A DNA stretch of 64,000 bases. Source: Sphingopyxis macrogoltabida (GTDB lineage Bacteria; Pseudomonadota; Alphaproteobacteria; Sphingomonadales; Sphingomonadaceae). A model generated the notes under the pieces. That model saw only the letters and a list, made by a program, of their open reading frames with translations, made no database searches and was not told the origin of the DNA. Within the stretch, counting starts at the first letter, position 1. Each line of letters starts with the position of its first letter. A program made the position numbers and the translations under genes. Positions 34,092-43,488 of this stretch are shown piece by piece. The stretch lies in NCBI RefSeq assembly GCF_001307295.1, contig NZ_CP012700.1, positions 3,289,001-3,353,000 of the forward strand, in the 5' to 3' direction.

Positions 34092-35024
34092 CTATCCAGC
34101 GGTCGCTGCCGGCTGCGGCGGCCGCCCCGCCACCCAGATGCCCGCGACGATCAGCGCCAGCCCTGCGACATGGAACAGGTGCAGCGTCTCGCCGAGGAAA
34201 AGCATCGCCAGCCCTGCGCCCATCAGCGGCATGACGTTCATATATTGGCCGGTCGCGGCCGACCCGATCAGTTCGACCCCGCGATTGAAGAAAAGATAGG
34301 CGAGGAACGAAGGAAAGACCGAAACATAGGCGATCGCCAGCGCGCTTCCTGGCGCCGCGACGATCCGCTTCCCTGCCCACAGTTCGACCGCATAAACGGG
34401 CGCGATCACGACGATCCCGACGATGATCGAGGCGGCGAGAAAGCTCAGCGGATGCACCGCCGGCCGGCGGCGGAGCAGCACCGAATAGAGCGCCCAGAGC
34501 AGCACCGCGCCGCCGATGATCGCATCGCCGATATTGAGCTGTAGCGCGATCAGCAGCGCCGGGTCGCCGCGCCCGACGATCGTCAGCACCCCGGCCAGCG
34601 ACACCAGCACGCCCGCGACCTGACGCAGGCTCGTCCGGTCGCGCATCACCAGCGCCCCGACGATCAGAATCAGCGCCGGCTGCGCCGACTGGATCAGCAT
34701 CGAATTGAGCGCCGTCGTACTCTGCAAACCTGTGTAGAGGAGGATGTTGAACGACCCGATCGCCAGCGCGCCGAGGACCGCGACGATCGGCCAGTTCGCC
34801 CGCAGCGCCGGCCAGTCGCGCTTCAGATGCGGCCACGCCAGCGGCAGCAACAGCAACAGCGCGAAGGTCCAGCGCCAGAAGGAAAGCGCCGCGGGCGGGA
34901 CGAGTTCGCGCGCCGCGCGCCCGACGATCGAATTGCCCGCCCAGAACAGCGCGGTGAAAGTCAGCAGCACATAGGCCCGCGACCAGAGCGCCGTCAGCGG
35001 CCCGCCATCGTTCGTCATTCGCAT
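34092..35024 (-). CDS. DMT-superfamily (EamA) transporter
   Basis: This 310-residue membrane protein has about ten helices in two EamA repeats. FTALFWAGNSIVGRAARELVPP opens the first, and the second half includes ALAIAYVSVFPSFLAYLFFNRGVELIG. EamA carriers usually export metabolites or amino acids. The ATG at 35024 has GGGA upstream; an in-frame GTG at 35066 is less likely. It converges with the isomerase gene, with three bases between them. Confidence 0.88.
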   Translation of the reverse strand: MRMTNDGGPLTALWSRAYVLLTFTALFWAGNSIVGRAARELVPPAALSFWRWTFALLLLLPLAWPHLKRDWPALRANWPIVAVLGALAIGSFNILLYTGLQSTTALNSMLIQSAQPALILIVGALVMRDRTSLRQVAGVLVSLAGVLTIVGRGDPALLIALQLNIGDAIIGGAVLLWALYSVLLRRRPAVHPLSFLAASIIVGIVVIAPVYAVELWAGKRIVAAPGSALAIAYVSVFPSFLAYLFFNRGVELIGSAATGQYMNVMPLMGAGLAMLFLGETLHLFHVAGLALIVAGIWVAGRPPQPAATAG

Positions 35025-35136
35025 CGTTTCCCGTTCGCGCCGCAGGGCGTCAGCCCGCTCTTTCACGGCCCGGCGGAAATATGCAACCGGCGTGGGAAGG
35101 GACCGGCACGGACGCCGGTCCCTTCCGTCACCTCGC

Positions 35137-36144
35137 CTAGCTGAAATCGAGCTGGATGATCTGGCTCGGCGTCGCGCGGCAATACATTTCGATCGAGCGC
35201 GCGCCGTCGGGATAGGTTGCGGTCATGGCGGCACGGATGCGCCAGCCGCCATTGCCCTGCTCGAGGTTGACGAGCCGGTCGTACGTCAGCCGCGAGCCGC
35301 CCGTCGCGCCGATCTGCCGCGCCGCGTCGTTCATGCAATTCTGCACCGACGGGCGCGCCGCGCTCGGCAGGCTCGAGAGGTCGGCGCTGAGCGTCGCCGG
35401 CGGTCCCGCAGGATAGGTCACGGGCTCGGTCGTCGCCGTTTCCTCACCCGTCGGCGTCTTCTTTTTCTTGCTGAGCAGCAGCGCGAGCAGACCGCCCGCG
35501 ACCACGGCACCGCCGATGATCAGCCCGGTGCTCGGCCCCTTGTCCTTGTCCTTCTCGGGCGGCCGCGCATTGCGGTAGCCATAGCCGAATTCGGCACGGC
35601 AGCCGCTGTTCACCCAGACGTAGGAGGCGGTATAACCCCACTGCCGGCCCGCATTGCAGCGCCCGCCGAGCCGCCGTGTCAGTTCGACGCGGTCGTTCGT
35701 CGCGACATTGCATTGCTCGTAGCGGTTGCTGCGCGATTCGCAGCGGATCGTGCCGGCATAGTCGCCGACCGGTTGCGGCAACGGCACCGGATAGCCGCCA
35801 CCGCCGCCATAATTATAGCCATAGCCGAATTCGGCGCGGCAGCCGCCCGACACCCAGATTTGCGACGCGGTGAAGCCCCAGTCGCGCCCCTTCGAGCAAC
35901 GCCCGCCGATGACGCGGATCAGGTCGACGCGGTTACCGGTGCGCACGTTGCAGCGCTGGATCTTGTTGTTCCGCGATTCACAGCGGAGCGTGCCGGCATA
36001 ATTGTCGCCGGGCCGCGGCGGCTGGATCTGCGGGCCGCCCGGAGACGGATAGGGCTGGGTGGTGATCTGGGCCAGCGCCGGCGTGGCGAGCTGTGTAGCG
36101 ATCAGCGAAGCGGTCGTGGCGACCGTGAGAACCGGATTCCGCAT
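35137..36144 (-). CDS. Secreted protein with two DUF3011 repeats
   Basis: This 335-residue protein has a signal peptide (1-25, TPALAQ). Two tandem DUF3011 units follow (about 45-108 and 126-190), each with YAGT-RCESR, the CNV strand, GGRC and the WV.GGCRAEFGYGY ending. A hydrophobic stretch, GLIIGGAVVAGGLLALLLSKKKK, at about 205-227 is a likely membrane segment. A C-terminal region of about 95 residues carries two cysteines. The DUF3011 function is unknown. AGGGG precedes the ATG at 36144. The 169-base gap downstream to the receptor gene holds no gene. Confidence 0.82.
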   Translation of the reverse strand: MRNPVLTVATTASLIATQLATPALAQITTQPYPSPGGPQIQPPRPGDNYAGTLRCESRNNKIQRCNVRTGNRVDLIRVIGGRCSKGRDWGFTASQIWVSGGCRAEFGYGYNYGGGGGYPVPLPQPVGDYAGTIRCESRSNRYEQCNVATNDRVELTRRLGGRCNAGRQWGYTASYVWVNSGCRAEFGYGYRNARPPEKDKDKGPSTGLIIGGAVVAGGLLALLLSKKKKTPTGEETATTEPVTYPAGPPATLSADLSSLPSAARPSVQNCMNDAARQIGATGGSRLTYDRLVNLEQGNGGWRIRAAMTATYPDGARSIEMYCRATPSQIIQLDFS

Positions 36145-36313
36145 GTCTTTGCCCCTGCTGTTGAAGATCGATCCGTTTTGCCCTGTCTTTTTCCGTGCTG
36201 CCTTCTTGCTCCCGAATATTGACACCGATGTTTTCACGTTTCGCGGGGCAAAGCCATCGCAAAAATGCCGTCGGATAGCGTGAGGTTACCAAGATCAGAG
36301 GGTGCGCGGCACC

Positions 36314-38458
36314 CTAGAAATGCCTCGACAGGCTGAGGCGCCAGCTCCGCGGTTCGCCGGGGGTGACGCGGTCGACGCAGCAACTGTCGGGGAAATAGCG
36401 CTTGTCGAACAGGTTGTTGACGTTGAGCCGGATCGTCCAGTCGCGATAGGCATAGGAAAGGCCGGCGTCGAACAACGCGTAGCCGGGCAGGGTGAACAGC
36501 GACAACGCGTCGAAGTTGCCGTCGAAATCGAGGTCCTCGGGTAAATTCGCCCCGACCTTGCGGCTGTTATACTGGAAGGCGGCGTTGATGCCGAGATTGG
36601 CGAGCGGCCCCGACGGAACGACATATTCGCCGAACAGGTTGAACCCGTGCTTCGGCACATTCTGGAGCCGCGCGCCGACGGGAAGGTTATTGTCCTTGGT
36701 GATCTTCGCATCGAGATAGGCATAAGCGATCGCGATCGTCGCCCCCGGCGCGGGATGCCATGTCCCTTCGACCTCGATACCGCGGCTGCGCTGCTCGCCC
36801 GTCGTGACGTAGAAGAAGGGGTTGGCCGGATCTTCGGTCGCAACATTCTGACGCGTCAGTTCGAAGACCGAAACCATGCCGCTGAGCGTGCTGCCGTGCT
36901 GGAACTTGATCCCGGCCTCGATATTGCGGCCCGTTTCGGGAGGCAATGAGTCGCCGTCGACGGTGAAGAACCCGGCCTGCGGCGTGAACGACCGCGACCA
37001 GCTTGCATAAAGTGCCGCCCCCGGCGCGACATTGACGGTGGCGCCGATGCGCGGGCTGAACTTCCTGTCCTTCTGCCCATCGGCGCTCGCCCAGTCATAG
37101 CGGCCGCCGAGCGTCAGCGTCGCGACGTCGGCGAAGTTCAGATGGTCCTGGATGTAGATACCCGTCTGGCGCGACTGGCCGCCGCCGGCATAGGCTGCCG
37201 CCGGATCGTGGATCAGCGGCGCGTCGAAATCGGGATCGAGCAGGTCGAGCGGGTTGGCGGCGGGATCGTAATTACCGCCATCTTCGTGGAAGCGGCTTTT
37301 GCTTTGCCGGTAATCGAGCCCGGCGACGATATTGTGCTTCACGATCCCGGTCGCGACCTTCAACGTGAAGCGGCTATCGACCGCGATATCCTTGTCGCGC
37401 TCATAAAAGGGACCGTAGATGTAGCGGCCCGCGATATGGCCCTGCTGGACGCCGTCGACGATTTCGTTGTCGACGAAACCCGACCAGAAATTCCAGTTGT
37501 TCCAGAATATCTTGCGGTCGGTGTAACGCAGCGTCTGATCGAACGACAGCGCATCCGAAAATTCATGACCGAAGACATAGCCGGCGTGAACATAGCGCTG
37601 GTTGTGGATCGCGTGATCGACCGTGTCGTTGTTGATCGAAAAGTCGATCGGCTGCTCGCCATGCGCCCAAGGCAGCACCGTCCCCCACGCCGACACCGGC
37701 GACCAGGGGCGGTCGTGATTGCGTTCGTAGCGGCCGAGCAGGGTCAGGCGCGTCGCGGGGCCGATATTCCACGTCAGCGACGGCGCGATATAGATCCGGT
37801 TCTTCGACGAGAAATCGACGAAATCGCCGCTGTCGCGAAAGAGGAGATTGATCCGGCCGAGCAAGGCGCCGTCGCCGGTCAGCGGCGCATTGGCATCGAG
37901 GCTTGCTTCGACAAGGCCGTAGGACCCGGTCGCGATCGTCGCATCGGCGAAGGCCTCCGGCTTCGGGCGCTTGCTGACCAGATTGACGATGCCGCCGAGC
38001 GGCGCCGAGCCGTAAAGCATCGACGCCGGCCCCTTGACGACCTCGACCTGTTCCAGCCCGGCGAGTTCATTGTTGCTGCCCGCAACATTGAGGCTGGCGA
38101 GACCGTCGAGATAGACGCTGCCATAGGCGGCGTCGAAACCGCGGATCTGATAGGCGTCGTAATAGCCATAGGTGCTGCTCCGCGACACCCCGGCGACCCC
38201 GCGCAGCGCCTCGGCAAGGCGGGTGACACCGCGCTTTTGCAGGTCCTCGGTCGTGATCACCGAAACCGCCTGCGGCGTCTCGATCAGCGGAATGTCGGAC
38301 TTGCCGGCGTCGGGAACGCGTTCCAGCCGTTCGCCGGTCACGACGATGTCGCGGCCCGGCTGTGACTGGTCGTCCGCTTCCGCCGCCGCTGCGGGCAGCG
38401 TGAAGATCAGCGAAAGGGCGGTGCCGGCAATCAGCCGGTTGACGACAGTCTTGGTCAT
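36314..38458 (-). CDS. TonB-dependent siderophore-type receptor
   Basis: This 714-residue outer-membrane receptor has a signal peptide (1-26, PAAAAE) and a TonB box-like DIVVTGERL. The plug domain (about 55-165) contains IETPQAVSVITTEDLQKRG and VEVVKGPASMLYGSAPLGGI. A beta-barrel ends in the aromatic W-R-L-S-L-S-R-H-F. The plug sequence places it with ferric-siderophore receptors. GGGGAAAGG precedes the ATG. It follows another receptor gene on the same strand after 129 bases and has no Fur-like site of its own, so it may be read from the upstream promoter. Confidence 0.92.
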   Translation of the reverse strand: MTKTVVNRLIAGTALSLIFTLPAAAAEADDQSQPGRDIVVTGERLERVPDAGKSDIPLIETPQAVSVITTEDLQKRGVTRLAEALRGVAGVSRSSTYGYYDAYQIRGFDAAYGSVYLDGLASLNVAGSNNELAGLEQVEVVKGPASMLYGSAPLGGIVNLVSKRPKPEAFADATIATGSYGLVEASLDANAPLTGDGALLGRINLLFRDSGDFVDFSSKNRIYIAPSLTWNIGPATRLTLLGRYERNHDRPWSPVSAWGTVLPWAHGEQPIDFSINNDTVDHAIHNQRYVHAGYVFGHEFSDALSFDQTLRYTDRKIFWNNWNFWSGFVDNEIVDGVQQGHIAGRYIYGPFYERDKDIAVDSRFTLKVATGIVKHNIVAGLDYRQSKSRFHEDGGNYDPAANPLDLLDPDFDAPLIHDPAAAYAGGGQSRQTGIYIQDHLNFADVATLTLGGRYDWASADGQKDRKFSPRIGATVNVAPGAALYASWSRSFTPQAGFFTVDGDSLPPETGRNIEAGIKFQHGSTLSGMVSVFELTRQNVATEDPANPFFYVTTGEQRSRGIEVEGTWHPAPGATIAIAYAYLDAKITKDNNLPVGARLQNVPKHGFNLFGEYVVPSGPLANLGINAAFQYNSRKVGANLPEDLDFDGNFDALSLFTLPGYALFDAGLSYAYRDWTIRLNVNNLFDKRYFPDSCCVDRVTPGEPRSWRLSLSRHF

Positions 38459-38549
38459 AGCCTTTCCCCTGTTGTCGTGAAAGAGCGCATCCGGCGGCTA
38501 TGCGCCCCCACGGCATAGGCCCGGCCGAGATCGAGCCCGCGACGACGAA

Positions 38550-38583
38550 GGCCGGCGGCGCCAGACAGGCCCCGCCGCCGGCC
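38550..38583. terminator. GC-rich hairpin between the two receptor genes
   Basis: GGCCGGCGGC (38550-38559) pairs perfectly with GCCGCCGGCC (38574-38583). It lies just after the stop of the upstream receptor gene. There is no T-run on the minus strand, so it may be an mRNA-stabilising or attenuating stem. Confidence 0.45.
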
Positions 38584-38587
38584 CCGA

Positions 38588-40690
38588 TCAGAAACGATAG
38601 CCGACGGTGCCCATCACGTTGCGCGGCGCGCCCATGAAACAGTCGCCGCGCGCAAGGCAGGACGCGAAATATTTGTTGTTGAGCAGGTTCGTAGCGTTGA
38701 CCGCGAAGCGCCAGTTGTTCCAGTTGACCTCGGCCAACGCGTCGACCGTCGTGCGCGACGGCGTGACGATCGACCAGAGCGAACTGGTCGAGATGCTTTT
38801 GCCATTATAGACGACGCCGCCGCCCAGGCGCAGCTGCGCCGCATCCGCCAGGCCGAAGGTCTTGATCGTCCAGAAGGACGCGGTGTGGCGCGGCATATAG
38901 TCAAGGCTGGTGTTGGTTTCGGACTTGAGCTTGGCATAGCCATAGTTCGCCAGCAGTTCGAAGTTGCCGGGCAAGATATGGCTGGCCTCGAACTCGAACC
39001 CCTTGGTATTGAGCACGCCCGACTGGGTGGTCGAACTGCCCGCGCCGTAAAGCACGCGGTTCTGTTCCTTGATCTTGAACACAGTGGCCGTGATCAGTGT
39101 GTTCGGTGTTGGCTGCCACTTCACGCCGGCTTCATATTGTGTGCCCGTCTGCGGCTTGTAGGGTGAGAGCGGCGTGCCGTCGATATCCTGGACCGAACCG
39201 GCGACCGGCAGGAAGCTTTCGGTATAGCTGAAGAACGGCGAGAAGCCGGCGCCGATCTCGCCGATGATGCCGGCGCGGAAGGTCGTCGCATTGTCGGTCT
39301 GGCCCGAGGAGCCGGTGACGCGGTCGCGGCGGGCGCCGAGGACGACCGAAACGCGGTCGTAGAATCGGATCTGATCCTGGACGTAGATTCCGAGCTGCTT
39401 CTGCGATTCGTTCGAGAAGGGGCCGCTGGGATCGTAGGTCAGCAGCGCGTCGGTATCGATGTCGTAGAGGTCGATGATCTCGTAACCGCCAGCATAGCGT
39501 TTGCGCACCTTGTTCCAGCTATAGTCGAGGCCGACGAGCAGCTTATGTTCGATGTTGGCGCCGGTATTGAAGTTGAACTGGAAGTTGTTGTCGGTCGAGA
39601 AGACGTTCATCTGCGCGTCGCTGGCGTCGGCATAGAGACCGATCGTGCGGCCATCCGCGGCGAAGGGGTTTTCGGGGTTGCTGTAGCTGTCGGTATAGTG
39701 GGTGAAATATTCGAGGTCGCTGTCGATATAGCGCGCCTTGAGGCTGAGCTTGATCGAGTCCGAGAAGCTGTGTGTGATCGACCCGCCGCCCTGGATCGAG
39801 CGGCCGTTATAGCGGTCCCAACCCGGCTTGCCGACGAAGCTATACATGCCGAGCCTGCCTTCGGGATAGGCGGTGTTCGGGCGGAAGGTCCCGACGATCG
39901 GCAGGAACTGCGATGTCGAACCGGTATCGTCCTCCTGATAGAGACCGGTCAGCACCACGTCGGTGTCGGGCGTCGGCTGCCAGCGGATCGAGGGCGCGAA
40001 CATCACCCGGTCGTCGGGGACATGATCGACATAGGTGCCGGCGTCGCGCGCACGGCCGACGAGGCGGACGGCGAGCGTGTCGGAGGCGGCGAGATTGACG
40101 TCGGCGAGCACTTCCTTGCGGTCAAAGCTGCCATAGACGAGGCTGATTTCGCCGCGCGTGGTGAAATCCGGCGTCTTGCTGACGAGATTGATGAGACCAC
40201 CGATCGACCCCTGACCGAACAGCACCGAGGCCGGGCCGCGCACGATTTCGACGCGTGAGAAATTATAGGGGTCCGAGGTGATCGAGGCGTAATAGGAGAA
40301 GATGTCGCGCATGCCGTCGCGGAACTGCAGCGCATCGAGGCCGCGGACGTTGAACCCGTCGACGCGGGTATCGCGGCCATAGGGATTGGCGAGGACGCCG
40401 GCGGCATATTTCACCGTATCGCTGATGCTGATCGCGCCCTGCGCCTGATATTGCTCGGCGGTGACGATCTTGATCGGCTGCGGCAATTCGGTGAGCGCGG
40501 TGTCGGTCTTGGTGCCGGTATAGCCCGTGACGACGATCGTCTCCTCGCCGCCTGCATAAGCATCGGCTTCAGCGGCGGCGTCGGCAGCCGCCGACGCGGC
40601 ATCGTCCGCGCCCTCGCCAGCCCATGCCGGATTGACCGAAGAAACAAGCATGGATGCTCCGCAGAGCATGATCATTCGGACAGTCATCAT
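38588..40690 (-). CDS. TonB-dependent siderophore-type receptor
   Basis: This 700-residue receptor has a signal peptide (about 1-24, NPAWAGE) and an alanine/aspartate-rich spacer. The TonB box-like ETIVVTGYTG follows, then the plug with ELPQPIKIVTAEQYQAQG and VEIVRGPASVLFGQGSIGGL. The barrel ends in MGTVGYRF with the terminal Phe. AGGGTGA lies before two adjacent ATGs at 40690 and 40687. A Fur-like palindrome lies about 70 bases upstream, consistent with iron repression. Confidence 0.92.
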   Translation of the reverse strand: MMTVRMIMLCGASMLVSSVNPAWAGEGADDAASAAADAAAEADAYAGGEETIVVTGYTGTKTDTALTELPQPIKIVTAEQYQAQGAISISDTVKYAAGVLANPYGRDTRVDGFNVRGLDALQFRDGMRDIFSYYASITSDPYNFSRVEIVRGPASVLFGQGSIGGLINLVSKTPDFTTRGEISLVYGSFDRKEVLADVNLAASDTLAVRLVGRARDAGTYVDHVPDDRVMFAPSIRWQPTPDTDVVLTGLYQEDDTGSTSQFLPIVGTFRPNTAYPEGRLGMYSFVGKPGWDRYNGRSIQGGGSITHSFSDSIKLSLKARYIDSDLEYFTHYTDSYSNPENPFAADGRTIGLYADASDAQMNVFSTDNNFQFNFNTGANIEHKLLVGLDYSWNKVRKRYAGGYEIIDLYDIDTDALLTYDPSGPFSNESQKQLGIYVQDQIRFYDRVSVVLGARRDRVTGSSGQTDNATTFRAGIIGEIGAGFSPFFSYTESFLPVAGSVQDIDGTPLSPYKPQTGTQYEAGVKWQPTPNTLITATVFKIKEQNRVLYGAGSSTTQSGVLNTKGFEFEASHILPGNFELLANYGYAKLKSETNTSLDYMPRHTASFWTIKTFGLADAAQLRLGGGVVYNGKSISTSSLWSIVTPSRTTVDALAEVNWNNWRFAVNATNLLNNKYFASCLARGDCFMGAPRNVMGTVGYRF

Positions 40691-40757
40691 ATTCACCCTT
40701 TTTGAGACCCGATCTCGATTCGGCATGGCGGCTATAGCGACTCATTCGCAATAGCAA

Positions 40758-40776
40758 GCGAGTAATTATCATTTGC
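40758..40776. promoter_or_regulatory. Candidate Fur box between receptor and DUF4198 genes
   Basis: GCGAGTAATTATCATTTGC is a 19-base imperfect palindrome (six of nine pairs match) containing the ATAATTA/ATCATT wording of Fur sites. It lies in the divergent spacer and could control both genes. It overlaps plausible -35 sequences of the receptor promoter. Confidence 0.55.
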
Positions 40777-40868
40777 AATAAGAGGTCCTTGACTTCACAG
40801 GTGTGCGCTGGCGGGCGCTTCCAGCAGCCAAAACGCCGTTGAGGCCGATTCAAAAAGAGGAACTCCCG

Positions 40869-41513
40869 ATGAAAAAAAGCTTCGCCGCGCTGATCGCCTT
40901 AAGCCTGCTCGCGTCGCACGCCGCCGCGCATGAAGTGTGGATCGAACGCGACGGCGCCGGCCCGGCGCGCGTCTATCTCGGCGAACCCGCCGATCCGGTT
41001 CCCGAGGCCGGCGACCCCGAATTTTCGAACCTCAAGACCCCGGGCGTTTTCCTCGCCGGCAGCAAGACGCCGGCCGCGCTCGTGCGCCGCGCCAACCATA
41101 TCGAAGCCGCTATCGCCGGCGAAGGCGACGTGCGCCTGACCGACGACAATGTCTTCGCGCCGTGGGAAAATGACGGCAAATGGGAAGGCGTCATCTATTA
41201 TGCGCGCGCCGGCCGCAGCGACCCCAGCCATGCGCTCGACCTTGAAATCGTGCCCGTCGCCGCCGGGTCGGACAGCTTTATCGTTCACTGGCAGGGCAAG
41301 CCCCTGCCCGCCGCGAAGGTCAATGTGATCAACGCCGATCACTGGCAGAAAAGCTTCACCGCAGACGGCGCCGGCCGCGTCGATGTGCCGGTGTCGGGAG
41401 CGGGGCGCTATCTGCTCGCGGTTTCGCACGACGTCGAGGGCGAACGCACGCTTGGCGGCAAGACGCTCGCCAAGACGATCCACGTTTCGACGCTGACCTT
41501 CGTCGAGCCTTAA
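40869..41513 (+). CDS. DUF4198 periplasmic protein
   Basis: This 214-residue protein has a signal peptide (1-20, HAAAHE) whose mature form begins HEVWIERDG. This is typical of the DUF4198/NikM-like group, in which the new N-terminal histidine can bind metal. The C-terminal half has the beta-sandwich pattern GKPLPAAKVNVIN and TADGAGRVDVPVSGAGRYLL. Such proteins accompany metal uptake systems. It diverges from a Fur-box-linked TonB receptor, so a role in metal or siderophore uptake is likely. Its TAA stop shares a TTAA with the convergent aminotransferase stop. Confidence 0.82.
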   Translation: MKKSFAALIALSLLASHAAAHEVWIERDGAGPARVYLGEPADPVPEAGDPEFSNLKTPGVFLAGSKTPAALVRRANHIEAAIAGEGDVRLTDDNVFAPWENDGKWEGVIYYARAGRSDPSHALDLEIVPVAAGSDSFIVHWQGKPLPAAKVNVINADHWQKSFTADGAGRVDVPVSGAGRYLLAVSHDVEGERTLGGKTLAKTIHVSTLTFVEP

Positions 41514-42685
41514 GCCCGGTCCGCCCCAAGCCGGTCGCGAAACCGTGCGAGCCGTGCCACCGCTTCGTCGAGGACCGCTCCGTCCTTGGCGAAGCAGAGG
41601 CGCAGGATGTGGCGCGGGCCGTCGCCTTCGAACAGCGCCGACACCGGGATCGACGCAACCCCCGCCTCAGGCACCGCGCGCTCGCTGAAGTCCCGGTCGG
41701 AAAGCGCGATGCCCGACGCCGCTAGGTCGATGCACAGGAACCAGGTCGCGGCGTTCGGCAGCACGTTGAAACCTGCACGGTCCAGCGCTCCGCCTAGTCG
41801 CCGGCGCGATGCCGCCCAGCCGTTGCGCTGCGCAGCAAACCAGTCGTCGGGCCGACCCAGCCCCTCGGCAACCGCCCATTGCAGCGCGGGCGGCGTCGTG
41901 AAGGTCAGGAACTGGTGCGCGCGCCCGAGTGCGGTTGCCAGCGCCGGTGCGGCGCACATCCAGCCCGTTTTCCAGCCGGTGAGGCCGAAGATCTTGCCCG
42001 CCGACCCGATCTTGACCGCACGCTCCGCCATGCCCGGGAAGGACAGCAACGAACGATGGGGGATGTCGTCGAAACGGACATCCTCCCACACTTCGTCGCA
42101 GATTGCGGTGAGGTCGTGGCGCGCGCAGATATCGGCGATCATCGCCAGTTCGGCCTCGCTCGCCACCGTGCCCGAGGGGTTAAGCGGGTCGTTGAGCATC
42201 AGCACGCGCGTGCGCGGCGTGATCGCCGCGGCAAGGTCGGCGGCATCGTAGCGCCAATGGGGCGGGCGGAGCGCGACCGAAACCGGCACACCGCCGACGC
42301 GGCGGATCACCGGCGCATAGCTGTCATAGGCCGGCTGGAACAGGATCACCTCGTCCCCCGGCGCGACCAGCGCGAGCAGCGCCGCGGCAAGCGCCTCGGT
42401 CGCGCCCGAGGTGACGATCACCTGTTCCGGCGCGAGCGCGAGCCCCTGCCGCCGCGCGTAGAAACCGCAGATTGCGGCGCGTAGCTCGGGCAGGCCAAAG
42501 GCCGGCGGATACTGGTTCGATTTTTCGGTAAGCGCGCGCGCTGCAGCAGCGACCATGTCCGAATGCGGCGGTTCGTCAGGGAAACCCTGCCCCAGATTGA
42601 TTGCGCCATGTTCGCGGGCGAGCGCCGACATATGCTCGAAGATCGTCGGCGCCATCGCGGCGTAGAGCGGATGGACGGCGGTCAT
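41510..42685 (-). CDS. Class I/II PLP aminotransferase
   Basis: This 391-residue enzyme begins APTIFEHMSALAREHGAINLGQGFPD, as in YbdL/kynurenine and methionine aminotransferases. It carries LNDPLNPSG, CDEVWEDVRFDD and the PLP lysine in GSAGKIFGLTGWKTGW. Substrate is uncertain; a keto-methionine or aromatic substrate is plausible. The ATG overlaps the siroheme synthase stop by four bases (ATGA), so translation is coupled. The siroheme link points to sulfur amino acid metabolism. Confidence 0.85.
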   Translation of the reverse strand: MTAVHPLYAAMAPTIFEHMSALAREHGAINLGQGFPDEPPHSDMVAAAARALTEKSNQYPPAFGLPELRAAICGFYARRQGLALAPEQVIVTSGATEALAAALLALVAPGDEVILFQPAYDSYAPVIRRVGGVPVSVALRPPHWRYDAADLAAAITPRTRVLMLNDPLNPSGTVASEAELAMIADICARHDLTAICDEVWEDVRFDDIPHRSLLSFPGMAERAVKIGSAGKIFGLTGWKTGWMCAAPALATALGRAHQFLTFTTPPALQWAVAEGLGRPDDWFAAQRNGWAASRRRLGGALDRAGFNVLPNAATWFLCIDLAASGIALSDRDFSERAVPEAGVASIPVSALFEGDGPRHILRLCFAKDGAVLDEAVARLARFRDRLGADRA

Positions 42686-43452
42686 GGCTGCGCAATCCAG
42701 AGCGACAGGCCCGGCGGCGGATTGGCGGGCGGCGCATCGGCGATATGGCGCACCGCATCGGCGCGGGCGCGGTCGAGGATTGCCGCGGGAACAGCCGCGC
42801 CGTGGAAGATATGATCGGCCTCGCCGAGCAGGCGTGCGGCGCGGAGGGTGAGGTCGTCGGGGTCGGCGCTGACGAGGGCGATGGTTTCGAGACGCGACGG
42901 CTGCGCTGCCACCGCACCCGCCAGCCAGGCATCGACCTTGTCCGCCGCCGCGCCATCGAGCGGGTCCAGCGCGCCACCGCTCGCCAGCGCCGCGTCTATC
43001 GCGCGGCGGCGGTCGGCGGCGGCGGGCCAGCGGCTTTTCATTGCATCCCGCGCCGCATGCAGCGCCGAAGCCAGCGCCCCGAGCCGCGTAGGAAACAGCG
43101 CCTCGATGCGTTGCCGCACCGCCTTGGCCAGCCCCGCCGACGCCCCGCCGGTGCCGATCGCGATGGTGACCGGCGCCCGGTCGACGATCGCCGGGGTGGT
43201 GAAATCGCACAGGTCGGGGCGATCGACGACATTGACGAGCAGCCCGCGCGCGCGCAGCGCCTGCGCAGCGGCGCGGGCCGCGCCCTCGTCGGCGAGGGCG
43301 ACGAACGCAACGGCTGCGCCCTCCTCCAAATCGGAGACGATCCGCCCGCCGGCGCGCACAATCAGCCGCGCCTTGGCGTCGGCCGCCTCCCCCTCCCCGA
43401 CCAGCACGACCGGCCGGCCGCGCAGATTGAGGAAAAGGGGGAGTTGGTTCAT
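42682..43452 (-). CDS. Siroheme synthase, Met8-like with remnant methyltransferase domain
   Basis: This 256-residue protein has the precorrin-2 dehydrogenase/ferrochelatase fold of CysG's N-terminal half. The NAD-binding segment is RGRPVVLVGEGEAADAKA. The catalytic aspartate is at about position 91 (TTPAIVDRAP), followed by IGTGGASAGLAKAVRQRIEALFP. After residue 185, LETIALVSADPDDLTLRAARLLGEAD resembles only the opening of the SUMT methyltransferase domain, then stops. The rest of that domain is missing. AAGGAT precedes the ATG. A repeat lies upstream, separating it from lysA. Confidence 0.85.
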   Translation of the reverse strand: MNQLPLFLNLRGRPVVLVGEGEAADAKARLIVRAGGRIVSDLEEGAAVAFVALADEGAARAAAQALRARGLLVNVVDRPDLCDFTTPAIVDRAPVTIAIGTGGASAGLAKAVRQRIEALFPTRLGALASALHAARDAMKSRWPAAADRRRAIDAALASGGALDPLDGAAADKVDAWLAGAVAAQPSRLETIALVSADPDDLTLRAARLLGEADHIFHGAAVPAAILDRARADAVRHIADAPPANPPPGLSLWIAQP

Positions 43453-43488
43453 GGCTATCCTTTAGACCAAGCCAGTCGCTCAGAAAAT

